Assembly: GCF_023522835.1 (NCBI RefSeq)
Contig: NZ_JALCZU010000002.1
Span: 1-64,000 of the forward strand
Length of the DNA: 64,000 nt
Reading direction: 5' to 3'
Source: Oceanobacillus saliphilus
GTDB lineage: Bacteria > Bacillota > Bacilli > Bacillales > Amphibacillaceae
The notes under the pieces are model-generated. The model was given only the letters and a program-made list of their open reading frames with translations, did not search any database and had not been told where the DNA came from. The position numbers and the translations under genes were made by a program. Position 1 is the first letter of the stretch. Each line of letters begins with the position of its first letter. Positions 8,265 through 17,616 of this stretch are shown here, one piece after another.

Positions 8265-9793
8265 TATACCGGGTATACACCGTGTTTTCGTTCCGTAAAC
8301 GTAATATTTTTAGCTGCATATATGGATAAACGTTTGATTAGTTCTTCTCTTAAACTATTTGGATCAATAACAGCATCAATCACCATTTCGGATGCCAGTC
8401 GATAAACATCAATATTTTCTTTATATTCATCTTGTTTCTGTTTAATGTAACCCACCCGTTCCTCTTCAGGTAATTGAGCAATTTTGTTTGCTTCCACTGC
8501 ATTTACTGCCGCTTCTGGTCCCATCACTGCAATTTGGGCATTGGGAAAGGCAAGACAGCAATCCGGATCAAACGCTGGTCCTGACATGGCATAAAGTCCT
8601 GCACCATAGGCTTTGCGGACAATTACCGAAATCTTTGGCACGGTAACTTCACTCATTGCAAAAAGCATTTTGGCTCCGTGTCTAATAATTCCCTGGCGCT
8701 CCACTTTTGTACCAATCATAAATCCTGGAACATCTGTAAGAAATAGTAGTGGAATATTGAAAGCATCACATAATTGAATAAATTTGGCGGCTTTATCTGC
8801 AGAATCTGTAAACAAGACACCCCCCTTTACCCGAGGTTGATTTGCAATGATACCGACTGAATTGCCTTCCATTCTCGCAAGCCCGGTAATTAATTCGGGT
8901 GCGAACTTCTTTTTAATTTCACAAAAACTTCCTTCATCAATCGTTTGATCAATTAGGTCGTACATATTGAATGGGGCATTTTGGTTTTTAGGAATAATAT
9001 CAGAAATTGACTTTTCAAAGGGTTTCACGCCCTTTGCCTCCATTGCTTTTGGCTTTAATCTGAAATTGGGCGGAAAATAACTCAAATATCTTTGGGCGTA
9101 ATGAATTGCCTCTTCCTCTGATTTCACTAATACATCTCCAACGCCTGAAACCGTGCAATGCATATTCGCACCACCCATTTCTTCGAGTGTAACCTTTTCG
9201 CCAATTACCTTTTCAGCCATCCTAGGTGATCCCAAATACATGGATGCATTTCCATCGACCATGACAACTACATCACAGAATGCAGGGATATAGGCACCTC
9301 CTGCAGCAGAAGGACCAAATAGCAGACACACCTGGGGTACACGTCCGGATAATTTTATCTGATTATGGAAAATTCTGCCCGCGCCCCTTCTGCCTGGAAA
9401 CATCTCGATTTGATCGGTAATTCTTGCTCCAGCGGAATCAACGAGATAGATCATCGGCAGTTCCATTTTTTCAGCTGTTTCCTGAATCCGCAAAATCTTT
9501 TCTACCGTACGTTTACCCCATGATCCCGCTTTAACGGTTGAATCATTAGCCATCACACAAACGTCCTGGCCATTAATTTTACCGATTCCAGTAACTACAC
9601 CATCCGAGGGGAGTTCATCTTCCATGCAATTGGCAAAAAAAGCGTCTTCAATGTCCATTGCCTCATCAAATAACAAATCCAACCTTTTCCGCACAAACAG
9701 TTTCCCTTTCTCTTCATTACTCTTATGATATTTTTCCTTCCCCCCTTTTTCTATTTTACGGATTCTTTCCTCTAGTTCTTCAAGATTTGACAT
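8264..9793 (-). CDS. yngE: Acyl-CoA carboxylase, carboxyltransferase subunit
   Basis: 509-residue biotin-dependent carboxyltransferase of the propionyl/methylcrotonyl-CoA carboxylase beta type. It has paired crotonase-like halves with the oxyanion-type glycines in FGPSAAGGAYIPAFCD (about 165-180) and GAGLYAMSGPAFDPD (about 400-415). With the biotin carboxylase and biotin carrier upstream it probably forms 3-methylcrotonyl-CoA carboxylase of leucine breakdown, by analogy with B. subtilis yngE; substrate specificity is inferred from context. GGAGG sits just before the ATG. It is the last gene of the operon and its stop abuts a dispersed repeat. Confidence 0.9.
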   Translation of the reverse strand: MSNLEELEERIRKIEKGGKEKYHKSNEEKGKLFVRKRLDLLFDEAMDIEDAFFANCMEDELPSDGVVTGIGKINGQDVCVMANDSTVKAGSWGKRTVEKILRIQETAEKMELPMIYLVDSAGARITDQIEMFPGRRGAGRIFHNQIKLSGRVPQVCLLFGPSAAGGAYIPAFCDVVVMVDGNASMYLGSPRMAEKVIGEKVTLEEMGGANMHCTVSGVGDVLVKSEEEAIHYAQRYLSYFPPNFRLKPKAMEAKGVKPFEKSISDIIPKNQNAPFNMYDLIDQTIDEGSFCEIKKKFAPELITGLARMEGNSVGIIANQPRVKGGVLFTDSADKAAKFIQLCDAFNIPLLFLTDVPGFMIGTKVERQGIIRHGAKMLFAMSEVTVPKISVIVRKAYGAGLYAMSGPAFDPDCCLAFPNAQIAVMGPEAAVNAVEANKIAQLPEEERVGYIKQKQDEYKENIDVYRLASEMVIDAVIDPNSLREELIKRLSIYAAKNITFTERKHGVYPV

Positions 9794-9813
9794 TTCTCAT
9801 CCTCCTTCATGGT

Positions 9814-10596
9814 CTATTTCCCTTTGTAGACAGGTTTCCTTTTTTCTTTAAAAGCTTGTAACCCTTCGATTCTGTCAGATGTAGGAAGCGTCTCTTTATA
9901 GTGTAAATGCTCTAGCTCCAGCCCTGTTGAAAGGTCCGTCAGCATACCTGCGTTAATCGCTTTCTTCGCTTGCATCAAAGCAATCGGACCATTGGCTGCT
10001 ATCGTTTTTGCCAAATAATATGCTTCAGCCTGTAAATCATCTCCATCTACTGACTGCTCCACTAAGCCAATCGAAAGTGCTTCCTGTGAATGGATCGGTT
10101 TTGCTGTAAAGATTAACCGTTTTGCGTGACCTAACCCTATTAAACGTGGTAAACGCTGGGTTCCTCCAGCACCAGGAATGATTGCCAGCGATGCTTCCGT
10201 TAACCCAAGTTTTACATCCTCTGCTGCAATCCTTAGGTCACATGCCAATGCCAATTCCAATCCACCGCCAAAAGCGGATCCATTAATAGCTGCGATCACC
10301 GGCATTTTCATCTCTTCTATTGCTGTCATTGTCTCTCCTATGTAGCGTACCGTATCGATTACCTGTTGTTCTGACATTCCCCTGCGTTCCTTTAGATCAG
10401 CTCCAGCACAAAATACCTTCTTACCTGCAGCAGTGATGATCGTACAATACAAGGAACTATCCCCATTAATTTTGCGAATGACCTCATTTAATTCATCCAG
10501 CATGGTTTTTGATAATGCATTAGCTGCTTCTGGACGATTGAGCGTAATGATAGCTATATGTTCATCCTTAATATCCAACGTTATCTGTTCCGTCAT
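9814..10596 (-). CDS. yngF: Enoyl-CoA hydratase/isomerase family protein
   Basis: 260-residue crotonase-family enzyme, the usual length. CAGADLKERRGM (about 65-76) and NGSAFGGGLELALACDLRIA (about 104-123) form the oxyanion hole, and EASLAIIPGAGGTQRLPR (about 138-155) contains the catalytic glutamate region. In this operon the expected role is methylglutaconyl-CoA hydratase, which makes HMG-CoA. A strong AAAAGGAGG precedes the ATG. Unlike B. subtilis, no HMG-CoA lyase gene lies directly upstream; a 109-base gap with a palindromic repeat occupies that place. Confidence 0.88.
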   Translation of the reverse strand: MTEQITLDIKDEHIAIITLNRPEAANALSKTMLDELNEVIRKINGDSSLYCTIITAAGKKVFCAGADLKERRGMSEQQVIDTVRYIGETMTAIEEMKMPVIAAINGSAFGGGLELALACDLRIAAEDVKLGLTEASLAIIPGAGGTQRLPRLIGLGHAKRLIFTAKPIHSQEALSIGLVEQSVDGDDLQAEAYYLAKTIAANGPIALMQAKKAINAGMLTDLSTGLELEHLHYKETLPTSDRIEGLQAFKEKRKPVYKGK

Positions 10597-10622
10597 GATT
10601 GCCTCCTTTTAAAGTGACACTT

Positions 10623-10659
10623 CATCCAGTAGGGGGTAACTCTCTCCCCCTACTGAATG
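10623..10659 (+). repeat. Palindromic element family III, copy 1
   Basis: CATCCAGTAGGGGG (10623-10636) faces CCCCCTACTGAATG (10646-10659) with one mismatch, forming a GC-rich hairpin. A related palindrome with the same flank (CTTCATCCAGT) is at 42303-42335. Here it sits between yngHB and yngF, where yngG is found in B. subtilis. It could attenuate transcription into yngF-yngE. Confidence 0.65.
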
Positions 10660-10705
10660 TTGGTGAACGTTAATTATAACTAAAGCGACTTCTATTAAAA
10701 GGGAA

Positions 10706-10918
10706 TTATTCTACAATTGCGATAATATCGCCTTCATTCACAAAATCACCTTCAGCCACTTTTAATTCCTTTACTGTACCTGCCGCTTCTGCTGGAATCG
10801 GAATTTCCATTTTCATCGATTCAAGTATTACAATATCCTGACCTTCTTCCACAGAATCACCTTGATTAGCAACTATTTTCCAAACACTTCCTGCCATACT
10901 TGCTTTTACTTCTTCCAT
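10706..10918 (-). CDS. yngHB: Biotin carboxyl carrier protein (biotin/lipoyl attachment)
   Basis: A 70-residue free-standing biotinyl domain. The biotinylated lysine is in the canonical ESMKMEIP motif (Lys36), flanked by the two symmetric beta-hammerhead halves (GSVWKIVANQGDSVEEGQ and GTVKELKVAEGDFVNEGD). It carries carboxybiotin between the YngH and YngE subunits. It lies 15 bases after yngH with a good GGAGG site. Confidence 0.93.
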   Translation of the reverse strand: MEEVKASMAGSVWKIVANQGDSVEEGQDIVILESMKMEIPIPAEAAGTVKELKVAEGDFVNEGDIIAIVE

Positions 10919-10933
10919 AATAATACCTCCATA

Positions 10934-12286
10934 CTATTTATTAAATTGAGTTAAATAATAAGTCTCGACAAATCCAGTTGTTGTGTTGCCAGAGAGAAAC
11001 TGTTCGTGATCCACTATATTTAATAGCATCGGGATATTTGTTTTAATACCTTCTACTTTGTAATCTGAGAGTGCATGCTTCAATAAAGCAATTGCATCGT
11101 CTCTCGTATTTCCTTTTACAATCAGCTTGCCAATCATAGGGTCATAGAAAGGAGTAACAAGATAGTCTTCTTTTACTGCAGTTTCATTACGGATGTCCTG
11201 GCCTTCAGGCAATACGAAAAGAGAAATACGTCCTGGCGATGGAAAGAAAGAAACAGGATCTTCAGCGTAAATCCGAGCCTCTATTGCATGCCCATCAATG
11301 ACGAGATTTTCCTGGTTCAAGCTTAATTCCTTTCCATTTGCAATCGTTATTTGCTGTTCGACAAGGTCAATCCCAGTAATTTCTTCCGTGATGGGATGTT
11401 CCACTTGAATTCTTGTATTCATTTCAAGAAAGTAATAATTTTCCTGCTCATCTACGAGAAATTCAATCGTACCTGCATTCGTGTAACCTAGCATTTTTAC
11501 TGCCCGGACCGCTGCATCTCCCATCGATTTACGAGTTTCCTCTGTTATGAACGTGGAGGGTGCTTCCTCAATGACCTTTTGGTTACGTCGCTGGATGGAA
11601 CATTCACGTTCAAACAAATGAATCGCGTTCCCATGGTGGTCAGCCAAAATCTGTAATTCGATATGACGAGCGTTTTCAATTTTCTTTTCCAGGAACATCG
11701 ACCCATCACCAAAAAAGGTTAAGGCTCTTTTTGAATTACTATCAAACGCTTTCACTAACTCAGCATCCGAATAGACAACCTGCATCCCGATGCCTCCACC
11801 TCCAGCTGAAGCTTTCAGCATAATTGGATAACCGATTTCCTCAGCAGCTGCTAAGGCATCATCTGCGGTTGATACAGCGCCGTCTGTTCCAGGAACGACT
11901 GGCAACCCTGCTTGTTCCATAGATTTTCTCGCCAAAATCTTACTGCCCATCTGTTTCATCACATTGCTGCTTGGTCCGATAAAAACAATACCCATTTCGG
12001 TACAAATCTTAGCAAATTGATCATTCTCACTCAGAAAACCATAACCAGGGTGAATCGCATCCACCTTCGCTTCTTTTGCGACTTCAAAAATTTTATCCAT
12101 ATTTAAATAACTTTCATTTACCCTTGGTGGACCAATTAAGAAGCTTTCATCCGCCATCGAAACATATGGTGAGCCCTCATCGGCTTCTGAATATATGGCA
12201 ACAGTATCAATGTTCATTCGTTTGCATGTACGAATAATCCGGGCAGCGATCTCTCCCCGGTTTGCAATAAGAATTTTCTTAATCAT
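10934..12286 (-). CDS. yngH: Biotin carboxylase subunit of acyl-CoA carboxylase
   Basis: 450-residue ATP-grasp enzyme that carboxylates biotin on the carrier protein. Visible are the N-terminal KKILIANRGEIAARI, the glycine-rich ATP loop KASAGGGGIGMQVV (about 158-171), the ERECSIQRRNQKVIEEAPS block (about 226-244) and MNTRIQVEHPITEE (about 286-299) with catalytic residues. Clustering with a methylcrotonyl-type carboxyltransferase points to that complex rather than acetyl-CoA carboxylase AccC. AGGAGAG precedes the start. Confidence 0.92.
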   Translation of the reverse strand: MIKKILIANRGEIAARIIRTCKRMNIDTVAIYSEADEGSPYVSMADESFLIGPPRVNESYLNMDKIFEVAKEAKVDAIHPGYGFLSENDQFAKICTEMGIVFIGPSSNVMKQMGSKILARKSMEQAGLPVVPGTDGAVSTADDALAAAEEIGYPIMLKASAGGGGIGMQVVYSDAELVKAFDSNSKRALTFFGDGSMFLEKKIENARHIELQILADHHGNAIHLFERECSIQRRNQKVIEEAPSTFITEETRKSMGDAAVRAVKMLGYTNAGTIEFLVDEQENYYFLEMNTRIQVEHPITEEITGIDLVEQQITIANGKELSLNQENLVIDGHAIEARIYAEDPVSFFPSPGRISLFVLPEGQDIRNETAVKEDYLVTPFYDPMIGKLIVKGNTRDDAIALLKHALSDYKVEGIKTNIPMLLNIVDHEQFLSGNTTTGFVETYYLTQFNK

Positions 12287-12296
12287 AAACTCTCTC

Positions 12297-13931
12297 CTAT
12301 AAATGAAATTGTTGAGATGCCATTTCTTTCAGTTTGAATTTCTGGATTTTCCCACTCGCCGTCATAGGGTATTCATCAATAAACTCAATATACTTCGGTA
12401 TTTTATGTCTTGATATATTCCCTTCACAGAAAGCTCTTATATCCTCTGCTGTGGTTTGTTTATTTTCTTTTAAAATGATCCAGGCCATAACTTCTTCCCC
12501 AAATTTATAATTAGGTATACCCACTACCTGAACATCGAGTACATCCGGGTGCTGGTATATAAATTCTTCAAGTTCCCGTGGATAAATATTTTCACCGCCA
12601 CGGATGATCATATCCTTAATCCTTCCTGTTATTTCCAAATATCCGTTTTCAAACATGACTGCTATATCTCCCGTATGAAGCCAGCCAGCTTCATCAATTG
12701 CTTTATTCGTTGCTTCAAGGTTGTTATAATAACCCTTCATGACATGATAACCACGGGTAAGTAATTCACCGGGGATTCCTGTTTTCTGTTCTTCATTCGT
12801 TCCCGGAATGACGATTTTCACTTCCACATGAGGAAGGGGCTTTCCGACTGTACTCACCTTTAATTCAATCGGATCATCTGTTTTCGTTTGTGTGATAACC
12901 GGAGAAGATTCTGTCTGTCCATAAGCAATAGTAATTTCGACAACACCCATTTTATTCATGACGCTTGTCATCACTTCCATTGGACAAGTGGAGCCAGCCA
13001 TAATACCAGTTCGTAAATGCGATAAATCAAACTCATCCAGACGCGGATGATTTAACTCAGCAATAAACATTGTCGGAACTCCATGAAGTGCCGTACATTT
13101 TTCATCCGCTACAGCCTGCAAAACCTTTTCCGCATTGAATTGTTCTAGAATTACCATTGTCGTTCCTTGGGAAACGGCAGCCAGCACACCTAATACACAG
13201 CCAAAGCAATGAAAAAATGGAACAGGGATGCATAATCTATCTTCATAGGACAACTTCATGCAATCAGCAATCTGTTTCCCGTTATTTACAATATTGTAGT
13301 GTGTCAGCATAACGCCTTTTGGAAAACCAGTAGTTCCTGATGTATATTGCATATTGATGACATCATGATGATGTAATGACTGTTTCCGCCTGACTAAATC
13401 TTCAGAGCTGACAGTATTTCCATTATTAATTACCTCATTCCAGTTATAAGCATACGGATAATTTTCCTCACTGATAACGATTACATTTTTTAAATTAGGT
13501 AATGATCCGGAGACTAAAGCCCCCTTTGGAGAAGTTTCCAGTTCTGGACAAACTTTTTTTAATATATCGATGTAAGAAGTACCTTTAACGTTTTCCGCCA
13601 TAATAATCGTAGTTGCTTCCGATTGTTTTAACAGGTATTCCAATTCATTCGCCATGTAATTGGTATTTACCGTTACAAGAATAGCGCCCATTTTTCCAGT
13701 TGCAAATTGACTGATTAACCATTGGGGTTTATTATCAGCCCATATTGCAACATTTTCCCCTTTTTCAATACCTAAGGACATGAACCCCTTCGCTGCCTGA
13801 TCAACCAATTCATCAAATTCCTGATACGTTTTTCGTAAATTCAACTCCGGATAGACAAATGCTTCATGATTGGGATTTAACTTAACCTGTTCCTCCAGCA
13901 ATTCACCAACTGTTAGCGTTAAAAGTGACAT
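12297..13931 (-). CDS. yngI: Acyl-CoA synthetase (AMP-forming)
   Basis: 544-residue adenylate-forming enzyme that activates a carboxylic acid to its CoA thioester. The ATP/AMP motif MQYTSGTTGFPKGVMLTH (about 194-211), YGQTESSP, the GWLHTGDIAVM motif and the C-terminal catalytic lysine region PMTASGKIQKFKLKEM are all present. It lies between acyl-CoA dehydrogenase and biotin carboxylase genes, as in the B. subtilis yng operon. The true acid substrate (acetoacetate, branched or medium chain) cannot be read from sequence. Confidence 0.9.
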   Translation of the reverse strand: MSLLTLTVGELLEEQVKLNPNHEAFVYPELNLRKTYQEFDELVDQAAKGFMSLGIEKGENVAIWADNKPQWLISQFATGKMGAILVTVNTNYMANELEYLLKQSEATTIIMAENVKGTSYIDILKKVCPELETSPKGALVSGSLPNLKNVIVISEENYPYAYNWNEVINNGNTVSSEDLVRRKQSLHHHDVINMQYTSGTTGFPKGVMLTHYNIVNNGKQIADCMKLSYEDRLCIPVPFFHCFGCVLGVLAAVSQGTTMVILEQFNAEKVLQAVADEKCTALHGVPTMFIAELNHPRLDEFDLSHLRTGIMAGSTCPMEVMTSVMNKMGVVEITIAYGQTESSPVITQTKTDDPIELKVSTVGKPLPHVEVKIVIPGTNEEQKTGIPGELLTRGYHVMKGYYNNLEATNKAIDEAGWLHTGDIAVMFENGYLEITGRIKDMIIRGGENIYPRELEEFIYQHPDVLDVQVVGIPNYKFGEEVMAWIILKENKQTTAEDIRAFCEGNISRHKIPKYIEFIDEYPMTASGKIQKFKLKEMASQQFHL

Positions 13932-13952
13932 GAATTTCCTCCTTGTTCATTT

Positions 13953-15098
13953 TCACTGGCAGCCTAGTTCTCTAGCAATCACAAGTCTTTGAATTTCAGA
14001 CGTTCCTTCGCCGATTTCCAATAGTTTTGCATCCCTTAAATATCTTTCCACTTCATACTCACGCATGTAACCGTAACCACCATGGATTTGAATTGCTTGG
14101 TTAGCTGAGCGAAATGCCGTTTCCGTAGCAAACAGCTTTGCATATGCCGCTTCTTTACCAAATGGCTTTCCTTGATCTTTCAACCAAGCCGCTTTATGGA
14201 CCATATTCCTGGCAAGTTCCACTTCCATTGCCATATCCGCAAGTTTGAATTGGATTGCCTGAAAGGACGAAATGGTTCTTCCAAACTGCTTTCGCTGCTT
14301 TGCATATTCCAATGCTTTTTCCAGCGAAGCTTGAGCAATTCCCAAACCTAAAGCTGCAATAGAGATTCTGCCTCCATCCAATGTATAAAGAAACTGTTTA
14401 TGACCTTTATGCTCTTCGCCTAATACATTTTTTCTTGGAACCCGAACATTGTTAAGTACAATCTCTCCAGTGTCCGAGCCACGTACACCCATCTTATCGT
14501 AGTTACTCGTTATTTTGATCCCTTCTGTATCGGTTGGTACGATAATGGAAGATATCAGGTTTTTACCCTTGTCACTTTTACCAGTAACAGCCGTTACAAT
14601 GACGATTTTTGCAAAACTTGCATTTGTGATAAAACATTTTTCACCGTTTATCACGTAATCATCCCCATCGACTACCGCAGTTGTCTTTGTTCCACCTGAG
14701 TCTGATCCGGCATTTGGTTCTGTTAAACCAAAGGAACCAAGCATTTTCCCTTGAGTAAGCGGTTTCAGAAATGTTTCTTTTTGTTCTTGCGTACCAAAGG
14801 AATTCACCGGACTTACTCCTAGAGAAACCGCAGCAGCATAGCTCAACCCCGTACTTCCGCAAACACGTCCGATTTCTTCCACAGCCAGGGCATAAGATAA
14901 CGTATCTCCACCCGATCCACCAAATTCCTCAGGAAATGGTATGCCCATTAACCCAAGTTCTCCCATTTGATCAAAGATATCTACAGGAAATTCAGCTTTT
15001 ATATCGATTTCAATTGCTCTTGGCCTGATGACCTCTTCTGCAAAATCACGAACCATTTTTTTAACCATCGACTGTTCTTTCGTTAATTCAAAATTCAT
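13953..15098 (-). CDS. yngJ: Acyl-CoA dehydrogenase (isovaleryl/short-chain type)
   Basis: 381-residue FAD enzyme that introduces a 2,3 double bond into acyl-CoA and passes electrons to ETF. Family signatures are present: [12 protein letters not shown] (about 124-135), the [18 protein letters not shown] stretch, [19 protein letters not shown] and [15 protein letters not shown] at the C-terminus. Operon context favours isovaleryl-CoA or another branched-chain substrate. It is the first structural gene after the regulator, and a palindromic operator lies 26 bases upstream of its start. Confidence 0.9.
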   Translation of the reverse strand: MNFELTKEQSMVKKMVRDFAEEVIRPRAIEIDIKAEFPVDIFDQMGELGLMGIPFPEEFGGSGGDTLSYALAVEEIGRVCGSTGLSYAAAVSLGVSPVNSFGTQEQKETFLKPLTQGKMLGSFGLTEPNAGSDSGGTKTTAVVDGDDYVINGEKCFITNASFAKIVIVTAVTGKSDKGKNLISSIIVPTDTEGIKITSNYDKMGVRGSDTGEIVLNNVRVPRKNVLGEEHKGHKQFLYTLDGGRISIAALGLGIAQASLEKALEYAKQRKQFGRTISSFQAIQFKLADMAMEVELARNMVHKAAWLKDQGKPFGKEAAYAKLFATETAFRSANQAIQIHGGYGYMREYEVERYLRDAKLLEIGEGTSEIQRLVIARELGCQ

Positions 15099-15123
15099 TG
15101 TATTCCTCCCATAGTTTAGTTGA

Positions 15124-15139
15124 GACCGACTAGTTGGTC
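15124..15139. promoter_or_regulatory. Likely TetR-family operator
   Basis: Interrupted palindrome GACCGACTAGTTGGTC between tetR and the acyl-CoA dehydrogenase gene. Its form (GACCRAC around a TAG centre) resembles operators of TetR regulators. The adjacent regulator is the natural candidate to bind it, which is inference. Confidence 0.6.
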
Positions 15140-15185
15140 CGTCTTATTCGGAACATCATTTTTTTGCAAGCATCGAGAAGAATGG

Positions 15186-15791
15186 TCATTTTAAAAGCAA
15201 TTCCTCGTTCATGAAGCTAAGATCTGGCTTGAGCACTGCATGCAGTATTAAATCAACAAACATATCTCCAATCTCTTCAATCGTGTTGATCCCAGATTTT
15301 TGATACCATTTATATGTCCAGTTAACCATACCCAAAATAGCCATTGTGGTTATATCGACTGAAAGAGTTTCGCGAAATTCCCCAGAGTCTTTCCCATCCC
15401 TGATTGCCTGTTTAATGATTTGTTTAAATTGATGACGCTTTTCTTTAACAACCACTTCATGTTGTGGTTTCAAATAAATGCTCTCCTGATAAAAAACTGA
15501 AAGATGAGCTTTATAAAGATCAAATACGCTAACAAAATCCTTTACAATTGCCTGGAGCCTTTTCGTTGGTGACTGATACAATTTATTTGCAGCGGTTGCT
15601 TTCTCCAGCACATGTGTTATGAACGTATCATGAATAACAAATAGTAATTCATCCTTAGAGGTGAAATGATGATAAAAACCCCCTTTGGAGGTGCCAGCGT
15701 CCTCAATAATCTGATTCACGGAAACACCGTGAAAGCCATGTTTTTCAAATAAAAGCAAAGACGACTGAATAATTTTTTTTCGTAAGTCCGT
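15186..15791 (-). CDS. TetR-family regulator of the acyl-CoA operon (probable ACG start)
   Basis: A TetR-type repressor of about 201 residues. Its helix-turn-helix is GVSVNQIIEDAGTSKGGFYHHFTSKDELL; the remainder is the ligand domain, with DLILHAVL near the end. The first standard start (TTG at 15758) has no ribosome site and would cut off helix 1. The frame continues upstream as DLRKKIIQSSLLLFEKHGF, typical TetR N-terminus, to an ACG codon at 15789-15791 that stands six bases after GGAGGG. ACG is therefore the best-placed start, perhaps a mutated ATG. The operon order suggests an acyl-CoA-responsive repressor. Confidence 0.8.
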   Translation of the reverse strand, partial: TDLRKKIIQSSLLLFEKHGFHGVSVNQIIEDAGTSKGGFYHHFTSKDELLFVIHDTFITHVLEKATAANKLYQSPTKRLQAIVKDFVSVFDLYKAHLSVFYQESIYLKPQHEVVVKEKRHQFKQIIKQAIRDGKDSGEFRETLSVDITTMAILGMVNWTYKWYQKSGINTIEEIGDMFVDLILHAVLKPDLSFMNEELLLK

Positions 15792-15826
15792 CGGAAACCC
15801 TCCTTCGTTAAATTTACTTTCACATT

Positions 15827-16060
15827 ACCATATTAATCTGAATAAATAAAGTCTTTTATATTTTTAAAAATTAGATAAAAAAACACAGGTGCCTTAACCC
15901 CAAAAATAAGGTGTTTCACTTGCGCTAACGTTCAAAAGCGAAGGTGACTGCGTAGAAACGTACGCTTCATTAAAGGGACTATGAAAGCTTATGATTTTCA
16001 CGCTTGGGATGTCCCACGGCTTATTACGTGAGTTTCTAGGCAACGCTCATTTATTATTTA
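15827..16060. other. Intergenic stretch, no gene seen
   Basis: No plausible open frame on either strand. A weak inverted repeat near 15882-15912 (GGTGCCTTA with TAAGGTG) and a GC-richer segment at 15915-16050 are visible. The latter has the look of a decayed repeat, but I could not match it convincingly to the other repeat families here. Confidence 0.35.
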
Positions 16061-16103
16061 AAATAAAAAAGCACAAACTCTCCAATATTGGAAAGCTTGT
16101 GCT
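16061..16103 (-). terminator. Terminator of the NCS1 permease gene
   Basis: On the minus strand AGCACAAGC and GCTTGTGCT-like arms around TCCAATATTGGA form a long hairpin (16070-16103), followed by a run of seven T (16061-16070 on the plus strand is A-rich). Confidence 0.85.
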
Positions 16104-16117
16104 CTGCGTGATAATCA

Positions 16118-17512
16118 TTATGCAGTATGTTCTTTTCTGGCCTCTGCTTCTTGTTTAAGATAGTATTTTCCATTGGTTATTTTTGCAGTAATGATAGTTA
16201 GTATCGCTGCAAGAAATGCTGCAAAGAATGCTGCAGTACTTTGTAGAAATTCTCCCATATAACCTAATGCAGCGAATGTTCCCAATCCACTCGCAAGGAC
16301 TAATGGTAGAACGCCAACCGGATTCCATTTAAACAATTTCTCTTGTTTATCTTCATAATAAGCCGGACCGATTTTCATCCATTTTTTCACAACTAAAGCA
16401 TCTGCTACTAATATTGCTGCCCATGCTAGTAGAAAGACACCTTGAAATGTCATCATAGCACCTAAATGATCTACAATACCACCAAGCATTAAGATGATTG
16501 CCAGGATACCTGAAACGACGACCCAAAAGCGTCTTCCCGGTTTAAAATTAAAGGCATTCTCAAAAAAGTTGGATAGGGATAAAGAACTGCTGTAGATATT
16601 TGTAATGTTAATTCTTACTTGTGTGAGCATTGTAAAGAGGGCTCCTCCAAGACCTAATAGAAATACTATGTAGATACCTGGATTTCCTTCCCCTAAACGA
16701 ACTCCAAACCAGATCCCAAGACCACCCATAACACCAAAACAGAATATTTGAGGGATAAATCCGATTACTACGGAACCTATTTTGATGTCTTCTGGTTTAA
16801 GATATCTAGCATAGTCTGAAGCGATTAATGCTGTCAGACCCATGATGCCATGCTGCATACCGATGCAAAGCAGTAAAGCTGTTCCACCAATTTGTACACC
16901 CTCTGGCATATATGTCCAGAAACTGCCTCCATAAACAGATGGCGTATTCAATGTCACCACTATAGCTGCAATTAAAAAAATACCGAAGACCGGTAGTGTC
17001 CATTTTTGTAATTTATCTAATTGTTTAATTCCAAACCAATTGAGAGGTATAATGATTGTTCCGAAGAATACAATCCATATCCAAATTGGGACAGCGGGGA
17101 AAAATGCATTGACTGCAGCAACCAATATCATACCTTCAAAGGCACAATACATGATAAAGTTTGATGCGTAGATTAAAGATGTTAATGAGGCACCGATATA
17201 ACCAAATCCACCACCTCTCGATAATAAATTTACATTCATACCGGCTTTAGCGGATAAATATGCAATAGTTGTTCCCAATATACCAGCAACAATAATAGCA
17301 TAAACAGCTGAAATGATTGCATTAATAGCACCGAATTGTAGCGCCATGACACTGCCCATTTGCAAATAAAAAATTGCCGTAGCTATACCAAAAGTAATAT
17401 TTGTAACACTTAACCAACTCATATTCCTTTTGTCACGAGGGACTTTTTCTAGTGAGTAATCATCACTAATCTCTTTTGTAACTCTGCGATCTGCAACTTC
17501 ACCAGATCTCAT
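16118..17512 (-). CDS. NCS1-family purine/cytosine-type permease
   Basis: A 464-residue integral membrane protein with about twelve hydrophobic segments and the NCS1 layout: a cytosolic N-terminus with SLEKVPRDKRNMSWLSV leading into TM1, then AGMNVNLLSRGGGFGYIGAS in the first substrate-site region. Relatives carry cytosine, purines, allantoin, hydantoins or thiamine precursors by proton or sodium symport. The start at 17512 is chosen because AGGAAG lies nine bases upstream; the longer frame begins in non-family sequence. No catabolic partner is adjacent, so the substrate is open. Confidence 0.85.
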   Translation of the reverse strand: MRSGEVADRRVTKEISDDYSLEKVPRDKRNMSWLSVTNITFGIATAIFYLQMGSVMALQFGAINAIISAVYAIIVAGILGTTIAYLSAKAGMNVNLLSRGGGFGYIGASLTSLIYASNFIMYCAFEGMILVAAVNAFFPAVPIWIWIVFFGTIIIPLNWFGIKQLDKLQKWTLPVFGIFLIAAIVVTLNTPSVYGGSFWTYMPEGVQIGGTALLLCIGMQHGIMGLTALIASDYARYLKPEDIKIGSVVIGFIPQIFCFGVMGGLGIWFGVRLGEGNPGIYIVFLLGLGGALFTMLTQVRINITNIYSSSLSLSNFFENAFNFKPGRRFWVVVSGILAIILMLGGIVDHLGAMMTFQGVFLLAWAAILVADALVVKKWMKIGPAYYEDKQEKLFKWNPVGVLPLVLASGLGTFAALGYMGEFLQSTAAFFAAFLAAILTIITAKITNGKYYLKQEAEARKEHTA

Positions 17513-17616
17513 AAATATCAACTTCCTTCCATTACTTTGTTGGACACGGGACCGGCCCATTGTCCTTTTTAAAAACGAATAACTATAATAGTATATCACT
17601 ACCTTTATCTATTACC

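Noticed and set aside
15915-16050. Fourth copy of dispersed repeat family I
   Set aside because: A few short words look alike (GGGACTA, CGTAGAAACG) but order and spacing do not match the three clear copies.
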